Of a DNA stretch of 64,000 nt, positions 1 to 11,202 are shown one piece after another. The DNA is from Craterostigma plantagineum (Eukaryota > Streptophyta > Magnoliopsida > Lamiales > Linderniaceae), in the NCBI GenBank assembly GCA_027422505.1, contig JAPQWV010000740.1:52501-116500 (forward strand). Direction: 5' to 3'. The number at the start of each line of letters is the position of its first letter. The stretch's first letter is position 1. The notes beneath the pieces were generated by a model. That model did not search any database and was not told the origin of the DNA. It was given only the letters and a program-made list of their open reading frames with translations. A program made the position numbers and the translations under genes.

Positions 1-152
1 TTTGTCGTCTTCGAATGGAAGTTGTCTGGTTCGGCCTCGAAGATGACTCGTCTGGCTCCAGAAGAAGGTAGGCGTGGGGCGTAAAAATGTGCCAAGGCTC
101 CATTGAAATGTGACTTTCAAGAGCATGGAGCCCGGTCTTCAGAGTGGTCAGT

Positions 153-453
153 GCAGTAGTGGCGGAATGTGGTGGATGAGATGTGCCATGGCTCCTTGTA
201 GTGTTCCATTATGAACATAATAGCCTGACACATAAGAGTGTGCGCGGAGGTAGTGGAAGCCTCCGGCGGGGCGTAGTTGGTGGAGGTGGCGTGGATGATG
301 GAAGCGTAGTAGTGGCGGAATGTGGTGGGTGAGATGTGCCATGGCTCCTTCGAGTGTTCCATTAAGAACATAATAGCCTGACACATAAGAATGTGCGCGG
401 AGGTAGTGGAAGCCTCCGGCGGGGCGTAGTTGGTGGAGGTGGCGTGGATGATG
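153..453. repeat. 151-bp tandem duplication in element 1
   Basis: A block starting near 153 recurs from 304 with few changes. The second copy of the element (from about 61600) has it once, so the duplication happened in copy 1 after the copies separated. Confidence 0.8.
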
Positions 454-1016
454 GTTGCTGCTGATGCTGCTGTACGATCTTCAACTCATTTCTTCTCCTT
501 TACTCCCCCTTGAGATGATCTCCGTCTTCGGGATCGTCACGTCGTCCGTGGGACGAGTCTGCCTCTGGTGTTGATGGTGGTGATGATGGTGTGGTGTGGT
601 GTTGAGTGAGGCAATCAAGTGGGATTCTCAGGAGTAGCAGCAATTGGTGTTCCTCCGGGTTCAGTTTTGAACACTGGAGAGACGGAGCAGCATATGGTGG
701 CGTAGGCGTAGGCGTGGTGGAGTGGTGTGGATGATGGTTGCTGCTGATGCTGTTGTACGATCTTCAACTCATTTCTTCTCCTTTACTCCCCCTTGAGATG
801 ATCTCCGTCTTCGGGATCGTCACGTCGTCCGTGGGACGAGTCTGCCTCTGGTGTTGATGGTGGTGATGATGGTGTGGTGTGGTGTTGAGTGAGGCAATCA
901 AGTGGGATTCTCAGGAGTAGCAGCAATTGGTGTTCCTCCGGGTTCAGTTTTGAACACTGGAGAGACGGAGCAGCATGTGGTGGCGTAAGCGTAGGCGTGG
1001 TGGAGTGGTGTCGGTG
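451..1016. repeat. 283-bp tandem duplication in element 1
   Basis: The block beginning ATGGTTGCTGCTGATGCTG at 451 restarts at 734 nearly unchanged. Copy 2 carries one unit (61751-62035), so this is a second copy-specific duplication. Confidence 0.85.
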
Positions 1017-1029
1017 ATGGGACCTTCCT

Positions 1030-1390
1030 TCATAGATCCTCGTTGAGCGCGGCATGGAATGTGTAAGTTCCTCGCTGATTGCTATGAGTCGGGGCTCCAT
1101 CACGAACGGGGTAGCTAACCAGACGGGGGTCACAAAGACGCTCCGTCGTCACAACATCGAAACATGTGTCCGATGTGTCGCCTGTTTGCACAGGACAGAA
1201 AGAACCGGAGAGCCACAAAGGCTTTCCGTTCACACAGACGATGAGACAAGCTCGTATCCGTGGCCCATCGACAGTTGTGGTGAGGGTGGCTGTCGTGGGT
1301 CTTCCGCTCTCTGTCACAAGGACGTCATCAAGCGTTCGGGCAAGTTCACGAAGAACCTGCGGTGCGTGAAGAGTGTTTGTGTCCTAGAAA
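1030..1390 (-). other. Open frame shared by both short-LTR element copies; function unknown
   Basis: On the element's sense strand an open frame of about 115 codons runs from just after a TAG near 1390 to a stop near 1030. The middle part is open in the same frame in copy 2 (62134-62395) and reads as ordinary protein, for example RACLIV, GKPLWLSGSFCPVQTG and DTCFDVVTTERL, before the frames diverge near LCD. I recognise no domain. It could be a gag relic, a captured host fragment or chance. There is no upstream splice or start evidence, so I do not call it a gene. Confidence 0.25.
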
Positions 1391-2176
1391 GTGAAAAATT
1401 TCGGTGGGTGAGGACACTAGACTCGACGTGGGTGGAAGAGGTGCAGTGAGAGGCGGGGCACTGCATGTTCAACATCAACCGTCTCCAAGTGGGGCGGTGA
1501 TGGCTAACGTGGTTCCTCTTGTGCGAATGAAACAGCTATCTGCGAAAGGATAGCTGAGTGGTTGGGAGGGGTTAATTGCGCGGTTGGACCAGATGCCACG
1601 ACTTCTACTCGGGAAACGAACGAGTCGTCTCCTGTACCTATGGGCGAGGTCCGGGTTGTGGTGAGATTGACAGAGGAGTGCGATCATGTCGTCGTTGGTT
1701 CGCAACTCCTGCAAGCGACTTACTTCATCCTCCCGAGATCGTTGATTGGATCTTTGCATGGAGGAGGATGTCGCGCGACCTAGACCTAGACTAGAGAGGC
1801 TAGGGTAGGCTCGTTCCTGGGTTAGGATCAGGGGGTTTCACTGATCCATGGGAACTATGGTGGCGTGGCGTGATCGCGTTGAAAGGCGACCACGAGTGAT
1901 GTCGACGAGGGTGACCCAAAACTGTTGATCAGACACTTCAGGGACTCGTCTGGTGGAAGGTGAGGGCGTAGTGAAGATCACGGTGGCTTAGGACGTCTCC
2001 ATGTAGCACACCATGGTGGAAGGATGGCAGTGGGTGGACGGTGGAGTCTGGAACCTGAGATCCACATCGTCTAAGCATCGAGATTGGATGGCGCGCCCAC
2101 TGATGGTTGGTTGATCTCTTGTCAACCCTTCTTTGTAGGTCCGGGTTCTGCACGGATTTGTACAGAAGTCATGATG

Positions 2177-2433
2177 GTTGCTCGCTTCTCTGACATCCCT
2201 TCATGCACGTGGAGCAACCCGTTAAACGTGCATGATGGGGTTGGCTGCTCGCAGTGCATACCGGTCATGAATGTGGAGCAACCCATGTACCATTCATGCC
2301 GGGGGGTGGTTGCTCACGTCGTGTACCAGTCATGTATGTGGAGCAACCCGGGTACCATACATGCTGGGAGACTTGGCTGCTCTCATCGCATACCAGTCAT
2401 GGGTGTGGAGCAGCTCTCTTGTACCTACCCATG
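2177..2433. repeat. Array of four interleaved-stem (pseudoknot-like) units, copy 1
   Basis: Four units with a period of about 66 bp each hold two complementary arm pairs in the order A5, B5, A3, B3. Unit 0: A 2177-2183/2212-2218, B 2202-2210/2226-2234. Unit 1: A 2244-2250/2276-2282 (one mismatch), B 2266-2273/2291-2298. Unit 2: A 2309-2315/2341-2347, B 2331-2338/2356-2363. Unit 3: A 2376-2382/2408-2414, B 2398-2404/2427-2433. Arm B differs in each unit (CATGCACGT, CATGAATG, CATGTATG, CATGGGT), and each partner changes to stay complementary. Interleaved arms would form a pseudoknot in RNA or alternative cruciforms in DNA. Confidence 0.7.
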
Positions 2434-2989
2434 CTGGGAGGTGAAATTGGCATTTGGAAATTCGGCTCCGAAAAGTTTGGGGGTGACCTAAACTTTTTCC
2501 TACAATGTGCCAATACCGTCCTAGGTCGATTGTTGGGTACGGTGATCGTTGCCGCGTTTTGGATTTGCCTTCAAAATTTTACAAAAACGTCGTCTATACA
2601 GAAAATTTTGGCCCAGAAAAATTTATTTCTGAAAATTTTAAAAGTGTAAAATGGACAAAGTCCAATGGGCTTAGAAAATTTTCTCTATCCAATGATATAA
2701 ATTTTCCGTAGGCCTAGAAAAAAAAAATTTCAAGAGATTTTTGGTGGTCAAAAATTTTGCTCCTTAAAACCTTATTTAATCCGAGGGGGGCCAGAAATTT
2801 TGGTGGTCAAAAACGTTTAAGTGTATTTTTTAAAGAGTGATTTTTGCAAGATTTGAAGCTAAAAGGGTGGTTTGGATCAAGTTTAAAGGTTGGGTGCAAA
2901 TTTCTCAGGGGTGCGAAAAATGCTGTGTGAAAATGTGCGTCCGAGAAATTTCGTTGTGAGAGTGAGTCGCGAAATAAGGAAATTTCGCA

Positions 2990-3480
2990 TTCAGAGTAAA
3001 TTTTCGCATGTACAGTAAAAGTTTCGCATATCAAGAAGATTTTCGCATGTACTGTAAAAGTTTCGCATGTACTGTAAAATTTTCGCATGTAGTGGAAAAT
3101 TTCTCAGTTTGAAAAATTTCTCAGCCTTAGAAAATTCGCGGTTTCAAAGTTTCGCGGTTTCAAGAAATTTCGCAACCTGGAAAGATTTCGCGGTTCAAAA
3201 TTTCTCAACTTGGAAAAAAAATTTCGCGGTTTCAAAGTTTCGCGGTTTCAAGAAATTTCGCAACCTGGAAAGATTTCGCAGTTTCAAAATTTCTCAACTT
3301 GGAAAAAAAAACAATTTCGCGGTTTCAAAATTTCTCAACTGGAAAAAATTTCGCGGTTTCAAAATTTCTCAACATGAGATAAAAATTTCGCGGTTTCAAA
3401 TTTCTCGGCCAGTGAAAGTTCCTCGGCCAGCGAAATTTTCGCATGCAAACTTTCTCGGGTATGAAACTTTCTCGGCCAAG
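2990..3480. repeat. Degenerate TTTCGCGG/TTTCTCAAC short tandem repeats
   Basis: AT-rich leader DNA between the primer binding site and the conserved interior. Variants of TTTCGCGGTTTC and TTTCTCAACTTGG recur irregularly; the exact octamer TTTCGCGG occurs seven times between about 3145 and 3395. The + strand frame through it simply translates the repeat and is not a gene. The element's other copy has no such block within the window. Confidence 0.75.
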
Positions 3481-3729
3481 AACAGTACTATTTCATTGCG
3501 CGACTTTTACCAGAAAAATGACTCGTTTTCGCTCAAATCTCACTCAAAATCGACGAAACTTGTTCCAAAACTTCAAAAAAACATTCCTAAACACATAATC
3601 AACCTTTGGGATGTCTAAAAACAACAAATCGAGGTCGAAATCGCCCAAAAATAGAGAATGGCCGAAAATAATTTTCAAGCAAATTTTCACTCAAATCTTG
3701 CTCAAAACACGCAAATCCGGTCGCGTTGG

Positions 3730-3741
3730 GCTCTGATACCA
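3730..3741 (-). other. Primer binding site (initiator-Met tRNA) of element 1
   Basis: The minus strand reads TGGTATCAGAGC two bases inside the LTR, the usual plant initiator-Met tRNA 3'-end complement. It fixes the element's orientation as minus. Confidence 0.9.
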
Positions 3742-3743
3742 AT

Positions 3744-4080
3744 TGTTGGTCCGGGATTTCACCAACAATGCGACTTAGGACGGATTAAACACGCCAAATG
3801 ATCGAGATTTAAGAACGGGGCGTGGGGCTTGGTGGTGTTCTTGAGGAGGCTCTCTCACTCTAAAATTGTTTCATTGATCTACACACACAAGCACACCTAA
3901 CTATGTGTTAGGGTTTTCCTATTTATACCACAAGTTGGTATATAATAGGTGGGCCTCTTGTGAAGGCCCATTACATGGATAACTAAGAACTAATCCAACT
4001 AAGAACTAGCCCAAAGTTTAAGAAAGCAAATCAACAAAGATAATACAATGAAATTGAACACTACAAAATATTTCCTAACA
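3744..4080 (-). repeat. 5' LTR of element 1 (337 bp)
   Basis: TG...CA-bounded repeat nearly identical to 60932-61269. Its inner edge is the primer binding site and its outer edge abuts Copia-A integrase sequence at 4081. Confidence 0.9.
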
Positions 4081-4108
4081 GTTTGATTTTCCACTCTTAA
4101 ATTCCTTG

Positions 4109-5921
4109 TGTAGACCTTTTTTGTCCAAATGGCTATGAGAATTTTGACTATTCCAAGTAATTATATAAATTGGGGGGTACAAATTAGAAAACTCGATATG
4201 CATGTTATGTGATGTTTAAGTATGAGAAAATGTTCGATTAAGCGCTTGAATGTGGTTTAACTGTTAAGAAAATCGAATTTGTGTGATCTCGTGCTTACCT
4301 GGAATATTAATGCGATCACCTGGTTATGAACATCTTCGTATGAATGGAATCTCGTTGCATGCTATATATGGAAAATATATCATATTGAGTGATATGCAAA
4401 ACTGTCTGCGAGATTAAGGTATTTTAGGAAAGGATAATGCTGTGATCATCTTGATACGAATAATTGTATGATATATATGGAAAAGATATTCTGATTGAGC
4501 TGAAACGTGATTGAGTTATTTTAGGAAAGAATATCAATATGATCACCCGGATATGAATGACTATGCTGTATATATGGAAAGGATATTCTGATTAAGTGCT
4601 TACATATGAATGAGCTATTCTAGGGAAGAATATCAATGTTATATCCGTTGAGTGCGAATTATGTGACTCTTAAATCAGTGCATCATGATCCTACTTTCCT
4701 TGTGCGACTTAGGATTCATATTATGGAAAGTGATTAATTGATTGGACTTTTATATGGTAGATGCTGATTGAGTCTATTTATGGAATATGCTGAAATCAGA
4801 TGAGATCACTATATATGGAAAATATACTCTGCATTATACTCAGTAGATCAAATCTTTCTCTGTGCGAATTGGCTATCATATTTTGGGAAAGAAATCAGTT
4901 GATTGAGCTTACCGTTGATAATATGCTGAGTGGAACATATGTGGACTATGCTGACTAACGGATGAGATCACAGTGAAATGAAAGTTAATCTGTGGTATTT
5001 ATGGTAAGTAATCATGCATGACCGTGAGCTTAAATTGGTTTATTCTTGGCATGATTTCTTGAGTTAATGCACGTGATAATTGATCTGTCTCTTGCATATT
5101 TTCGTGCTTAACTTTCCTTGTGGAGTGTAGAAGCATTTGATGGTCTATATAGAAGAGAACACTTCACGATTGAAGGGTAACAAGACAACGAACACACAAG
5201 CTATCGAGTTCCTTAGAGTTATTGAGCGTTAACTTGCGAAAAGTTCGTAGTTTGTGTCTGAGCTTTCATTTGCGAATCTGTACCTTTTGAGCGATCTTTA
5301 GAAACACCCTATCAAAACCCAGTCTTCGGACGTGTTGTGTCTGCGGGCACGTTGAGCGCACAAAAAGGAGCACGAGTGGAGTCTTACGCACGTGGAGGGA
5401 CGAATTTTGTGGATTCGGTGGCCCTTCGGTAGCAAGCTGCATCCAGTCGGGGAATAGGTTTCCTGGGTAAACGACGTGGATCGAAACTTGGCGTGCGTCA
5501 GCCTAGAACGAGGTCTAGTATCCATAGTGCTTCGTTGTGTACGGGTCAATACTAGTGTAACCGGTAATACCTAGTGATTGATTGGAACTCTTGGGAGATC
5601 ACATCCAAGGACAGGATTAAACCCAGTTGGGGATATAACCTGTATAAAAATCCGTCTCACTTTACTTTCTGCTATTTACTTTTCTGTGAGACAAACCGGG
5701 GACGACAGCAAATAACTAGGTGATATCGTTGATACTAGTTCTGAAAATAACGTGATTTTTATTAAACAGGATTAGGGAGATAACTTGAATACTCGTACTG
5801 CTTTCTGGGAAATAACACACTCTGCAGATATCTTCTTAAAGAAAAGTATTTTTCAAAGAACAAGCCAAAATTTTTATAGCCTAATTCACCCCCCCCCCTC
5901 TTAGGCATATTTTACACTTCA
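4109..5921 (+). repeat. 5' LTR of the Sire-like element (1813 bp)
   Basis: Begins TGTAGACC and ends TTTTACACTTCA, matching 13282-15092. A TATA-like CTATATAG at 5145-5152 recurs at the same place in the other LTR and could be the element promoter, leaving about 740 bp of R-U5. Confidence 0.92.
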
Positions 5922-5922
5922 T

Positions 5923-5934
5923 TGGTATCAGAGC
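5923..5934 (+). other. Primer binding site of the Sire-like element
   Basis: TGGTATCAGAGC begins one base after the LTR end, complementary to the initiator-Met tRNA 3' end. Confidence 0.92.
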
Positions 5935-5977
5935 GGGTTACTCAACGAAAGGCCTAACACGCCTGAGTTAAGATCTA

Positions 5978-7690
5978 ATGGCTTTTTCGAGTGATATTTT
6001 TGCAGAGGATCAATCCCACTCCAGGCCTCCTCTCTTCGACGGTACGAACTACGCGGTATGGAAGAATCGTATGATCGAATTTTGATCGCTGTCGACTACG
6101 AGCTTTGCGAGACAATCATCAACGGACCGTACACAGCTGCGAAATCCGATGGAACTCCAAAGGATACTAAAGATTACACTGCTGACGACAAAAGGGGAAT
6201 CACGCGAAACGCAAAGGCGAAAAACATGCTCGCATGCGCACTCACACGGGAAGAATACATTCGGGTGAGTTCCTGCTCATCAGCGAAGGCCATGTGGGAT
6301 ATGCTCCAAGTCACTCATGAAGGAACCCAACGAGTCGTGCAAGAAAGACTGGCTCTACTCACTCACCAGTATGAACTGTTCTCAATGGAATCTGACGAAA
6401 ACATAAGCCAGATGTACGCCAGATTCATGGGAATCATCAACCAAATGTTCTCTCTCGGCAAGAAAGTTCCCGACAATGAACAAGTAAGAAAGATACTGAG
6501 ATCACTACCACGAGAATGGAATGCCAAGGTACTGCCATCTACGAAGCAAAGGATCTAGAAGCACTTAGCATCTCCGAGCTAATTGGATCTCTTATATCCT
6601 ATGAGATTATTCAAACATCAATGAATGAGAAGTCTCAGAACAAAAATCAGAAGTCCATTGCATTTAAGTCCAACCAAGAAGAATCTGATTCTGACGACGA
6701 AGAAAAGGACCTGATGAACGATCTGGCCATGCTTACCAAAAGAATTGAAAGATTCCAGCAGAAAAAGAAATTCAATGGGAACTTCAACAAATTCCAGAAC
6801 AAGAGCAAAGGAATATCCACGTCTGGGAAGAAAGTTCAGAAATGTTTCCGATGCAACAAACTAGGCCACTATGCACATGAATGCCCCGCAACTAGCAATG
6901 AGAAACCAAGGAAGCAGAAGGCTATGGTGACGGAATCAAATGAATCTGAACCAGAACAAAGTGAAGACGAGGATCACGCTTACATGGCTGACGAGGATCA
7001 GGTATCTCGCTCTTCCTCTATTGAGAAAATTCATATCCTAAACAGCTTATATAACAATGATTGTGAAAGTGACTCATCTGTTTCTGATATAGAAGAAAGT
7101 AAGGAAGAATTGTGTGACTTACTTCAGAAAGCTGAGAGAAAGATTAAGTCATTAAATTCCTTGAATAAGGAACTAATAAAACAGCGAGATCACCTAGCTA
7201 AAGAAAAACATGAGGCTGATCTAGAGATCTCACGTTTGAAAGGAGGTTAGTTACTGCTAAGAAAGAGGGAATTCCCTGTGACTGTGAGAAAATAGAAAAG
7301 AAAACAGTGACTTGTCCAGAGATATTGTAGAACTCAGGAACTCCTTAGAGAAAGAAAAAACAGACAGTTGATAGACTCCTTGAGGGTGGGCAGAACCTAA
7401 ATATGCTGCTGAATATTCCTAGACACATTGGTGGGTCAGGGTTAGGTTATTCCACTGATGAAAAGCATGTTAAACATCCTGTGTCTAAGTTTAAATGTTT
7501 TTGTTGTGGTAGAAATGGTCATTATGCATACAACTGTCCCTTAAAGAAGATTGATAAAGCTAAGTATGTCTGGAGACCTAAGAAGTCACTTGAAAATGCC
7601 AGTGTCGTATCTGATTGTAACAGGAGATCACTGTCTATGCAGAATGATATCTCGTATGTAACAGAAGTTATTTCTCCGCTAACATGTTAG
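5978..7690 (+). pseudogene. gag: Sire-like gag (capsid/nucleocapsid), frameshifted
   Basis: Starts at ATG 5978 (MAFSSDIFAEDQ) and reads the copia gag signature LFDGTNYAVWKNRM before a frame change near 6080, then a UBN2-type capsid region to about 6530 with another frame change. A third stretch carries zinc knuckle 1, CFRCNKLGHYAHECP (CX2CX4HX4C, about 6841-6885), an acidic Ser-rich region and a Lys/Glu-rich probable coiled coil ending at a TAG near 7250. A second knuckle, CFCCGRNGHYAYNCP, lies at about 7496-7540. Two knuckles and a large gag fit Sireviruses. At least three frame breaks mean no intact capsid protein is made from this sequence. Confidence 0.85.
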
Positions 7691-8990
7691 GACCCAACAG
7701 AAATTGGGTACCTCAGAAGAATACTTCTTTCTACAGGTACGAAGGAAGAATCCCAGTAAGAAAAGTAGTTGGTACCTCGACAGCGGGTGCTCCCGCCACA
7801 TGACAGGTGATATAGGTAATTTTGTGTCGTTGAAGGCGGTAGATGGAGGATACGTTTCGTACGCCAACGACGCAAAAGCCAAAATCGTGGGAGTTGGTAC
7901 TGTCGGTAACAATTTAAATATCACCATAGATAACGTATGGTTCGTTAGGAACTTAGAACATAATTTAATAAGTATTAGCCAATTATGTGATGATGGACAC
8001 ACTGTAGTTTTCGCCAAAGATAAATGCCTTGTTAAAAAGAATGATGAGATTGTATTTAGTGCATCCAGGCATGGTAATATTTACTGCATCACCCTTTATG
8101 ATATTGCTAACCAAAACGTCAAGTGTCTAGCAGTTACGCAGGATATTACATGGTTATGGCATAGACGTCTGGGACATGCTAACATGGAACTAATGTCTCA
8201 CATATCATGCAATGAGTTGGTGAGAGGTATTCCAGATATGAAAGCCACCAAGGACAGAATCTGTAAAGCGTGCCAAATGGGGAAACAGACCAAGACGTCC
8301 TTAAGCCTAAGAATGTGATCTCTACGTCCAGACCACTGGAACTGCTGCATCTTGACCTTTTTGGTCCGGTACAGGTTATGTCATTGAAAGGTAAACGATA
8401 TGCCTTTGTGATCTAGACGACTATACTAGGTACACATGGGTCTTATTTCTTGCGCACAAAAGTGAGACTTTAGATAATCTTGCGCCACTGATTAAGAAGC
8501 TAGAAAATGAGAAAGAAATAAAAGTCCGTAAGATTAGGAGTGATAACGGTCTAGAATTTGATAGTAAATCCTTTGCATCTTTTTGTGATGAAAATGGTTA
8601 TAGTCATAATTTTTCAGCTCCTATTACGCCTCAACAGAACGGAGTGGTCGAGAGGAAAAATAGAGTATTACAAGAAATGGCTAGGACTCTGTGAGCGAAT
8701 ATAATACTCCAAAACACTTTTGGGCCGAAGCTGTTAGTACGGCATGTTATGTCTCAAATAGGATCTTCCTTAGACCAATTATTAAGAGAACTCCCTATGA
8801 ACTTTGGAACGACAAAACCCCTAACATAGGATATTTCCATGTTTTTGGTTGCAAATGTTTCATTTAAATGATAGGGATAAAAGAGGGAAATTCGATTCCA
8901 AGGTAGATAAAGGGATATTCCTAGGTTACAGCCTTCATTCCAAAGCTTTTAGAGTGTTTATAATAGGAAGAAGACTGTTCAAGAATCTGT
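7691..8990 (+). pseudogene. pol: Sire-like protease and integrase, frameshifted
   Basis: The aspartic protease motif YLDSGCSRHMTGD lies near 7770-7810. A GAG-pre-integrase domain follows, with WLWHRRLGHANM and CKACQMGKQ giving the HHCC zinc site (about 8150-8285). The frame breaks near 8318. The integrase core continues in other frames with a DDYTRYTW-type first Asp interrupted by a TAG near 8415, SDNGLEF (about 8540) and VERKNR (about 8650), that is, the DDE residues. A TGA follows near 8692 (ARTL then stop). The C-terminal [14 protein letters not shown] motif is near 8920-8960. The integrase is inactive as read. Confidence 0.85.
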
Positions 8991-10785
8991 GCATGTTACG
9001 TTTGATGAATTTCCTAGCGCAGATGCTACTGAGGAAGGTATAGTTGTGTCTCCTACAGATATACAGGTTACTGACAAAGAAGTGAACGCAATTCCACTGG
9101 AACTAGATGATATGTCAGAGGAACCTGAAGCTTCAGACGAGCAACAACGCAGAAAATTCAAACATGCTTCCAGCCATCCCACTGAACAGGTCATAGGGAA
9201 TATCACTTCAGGAATCAAAACAAGAGCAACTGCACGAAACGATATTGCTGAGGAATCACATGACGTGCTGTTGTCAACCATGGAACCTAAGACAGTGAAT
9301 GAAGCGCTTGACGATGAATCGTGGGTGATTGCCGTGGAAGAAGAGCTGGCACAATTTGAAAAGAGCCAAGTGTGGACTCTTGTGGAAAGACCTAAGGACA
9401 AGTCCATAATAGGCACGAAGTGGGTATTTCGCAACAAACTGGACGAGAACGGTAACGTGACACGAAATAAGGCCAGGTTAGTTGCCAAAGGGTACTCACA
9501 AGAAGAAGGTATAGATTTTCAAGAAACCTTTGCACCCGTAGCTAGGCTTGAGTCAATCCGTATTTTACTTGCATATGCATCTTTAAAAGATTTAAGCTTT
9601 TCCAAATGGACGTAAAAAGTGCATTTTTAAATGGTTTTATAATTGAGGAAGTTTTTGTCGAGCAACCTCCCGGTTTTGAAAAAGAGGAATTTTCAAATCA
9701 CGTTTTTAAATTAAACAAAGCTTTATATGGTTTGAAACAGGCCCCTAGGGCATGGTATGAAAGATTGAGTAAGTTTTTACTAGACATGGGTTTTACGACA
9801 GGAACAATAGATAACACTCTGTTCATAAAGTGCGAAGGGAATCACATATTACTTGTGCAGATATATGTTGATGGTATCATATTTGGCAGCACTGACATCA
9901 CTCTTTGCGAGAATTTTTCTAAGTCTATGCAACAGGAATTTGAGATGAGCTTAATGGGAGAACTCACGTACTTCCTTGGATTGTAAATCAAGCAATTGGA
10001 TACGGGAACATTCATATCTCAAACGAAGTACACGAAGGAACTACTTGAAAAATTCGGAATGGCTGATTCCAAGGTACTTCCCACTCCTATGCACCAGACC
10101 GCTAAATTGATAGTGATGAACAAGGTACGCCCTTTGACCAAACTAAGTATAGAGGTATGATCGGAAGTTTGCTATACCTTACGGCAAGCAGACCCGATAT
10201 CATGTTTGCTACTGGTCTATGTTCTAGATATCAATCGAGTCCTAGGGAATCTCACTTGACGGCAGTCAAGCGGATACTTAGATATTTGAAGGGAACAATC
10301 AATCATGGTATGTGGTATCCAAATTCCAAGGAATTCCCATTAATGGGATACTCGGATGCGGATTACGCCGGTTCTAGGGAAGATAGGAAAAGCACTAGTG
10401 GTACTTGTCAAATACTAGGAAATTCCCTTGTTACTTGGTCCAGTAGGAAACAAAATGCCGTGGCTCTATCCACAACCGAAGCGGAATATATGGCCTTAGG
10501 AAGTTGTGCTCAGCAAATCCTTTGGATGAAACAGACCTTGAGTGATTACGGGCTGAGTTATGACCAAATTCCTATTTCTGTGATAGTACTAGTGCCATTA
10601 GTATCACTAAGAATCCCGTACACCATTCTCGAACTAAGCACACAGAGGTGAAACATCATTTCATTCGAGATCATGTTCAGAAAGGGAATATCGGCGTGAA
10701 CTTCGTAGGAACTAATGATCAGTTGGCTGATATCTTCACGAACCCCTTATTGAGAGTAGATTCTGTGATATACGCGACCGATTAG
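8989..10785 (+). pseudogene. pol: Sire-like reverse transcriptase and RNase H, broken
   Basis: The integrase-RT linker leads into [20 protein letters not shown] and [14 protein letters not shown] (9320-9450), then [25 protein letters not shown] (9606) and [15 protein letters not shown]. The catalytic box, normally YVDD, reads YVDG at 9864-9875, so the second metal-binding Asp is lost. A TAA at about 9984 and frame changes near 9600, 10090 and 10560 break the frame. RNase H shows GYSDADYAGSREDRKSTSG, VTWSSRKQNAVALSTTEAEY and a degraded HSRTKH-type end, finishing with TAG at 10783-10785. Confidence 0.88.
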
Positions 10786-11202
10786 GAATTATTGAGCTCA
10801 AATAGGAAAGATGACTAGATAATCCTTAGTATCTCCTTGATCTTATCCTTTAGGACTTCGTCCATTTTATTCCTTGATTCTATTCCGTAATTCTATCTTT
10901 TCTATTAAGATCCTTTCCATCCATGGGGAGATTATTTTTAGACTTCTCGACATTTATGTCAAAATCTATTTCAGCCAGTATCTTCCTTTTCAGCTAACAT
11001 TTTCCTTGAGCTCTGATCTTTGCTTATTTCCTTTTTTAATTCCCGCGAGATATCCTTTTATTCCATTCAACGGCAGTTTCTTAACCACTAAGTATTCCTT
11101 TTAAAATTCAAATTTTGAAATCCTTCCTTATCTGACACACGTCTTGTCAAGATCACATCTCTCTTTAACTCCTTCCATCCTTATCCAAAAGGACTAAGCC
11201 TT
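10786..11202 (+). other. Spacer between pol and the downstream ORF
   Basis: T/C-rich DNA with no open frame I would defend. It leads into a plant-type core promoter. Confidence 0.5.

Larger units (their letters stand above)
1..4080 (-). mobile_element. Non-autonomous short-LTR retroelement, copy 1 (partial)
   Basis: This is the 5' part of a minus-strand LTR element whose 3' LTR lies just left of the window. Its 337-bp LTR (3744-4080) begins and ends TGTT...AACA and is followed on the minus strand by an initiator-Met tRNA primer binding site. The interior (1-3743) has no recognisable gag, protease, integrase or reverse transcriptase, so it must use proteins from another element (LARD/TRIM-like). 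Positions 1-2440 match 61451-63400 of a second copy at high identity; the rest of the two interiors is unrelated. The element sits inside the integrase of Copia-A, with flank 4081-4085. Confidence 0.8.

Noticed and set aside
1054..1449. Cys-rich + strand frame conserved between the two short-LTR copies
   Set aside because: Overall DNA identity explains its presence in both; it is antisense to the element, and the minus frame reads more like protein.
3067..3618. 183-residue open frame on the + strand of element 1
   Set aside because: It only translates the TTTCGCGG/TTTCTCAAC repeat in phase; the element's sense is minus and the composition is repeat-derived.
5298..5549. Minus-strand frame repeated at 14470-14697
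   Set aside because: It lies in both LTRs of the Sire-like element; repetition is due to the LTRs.
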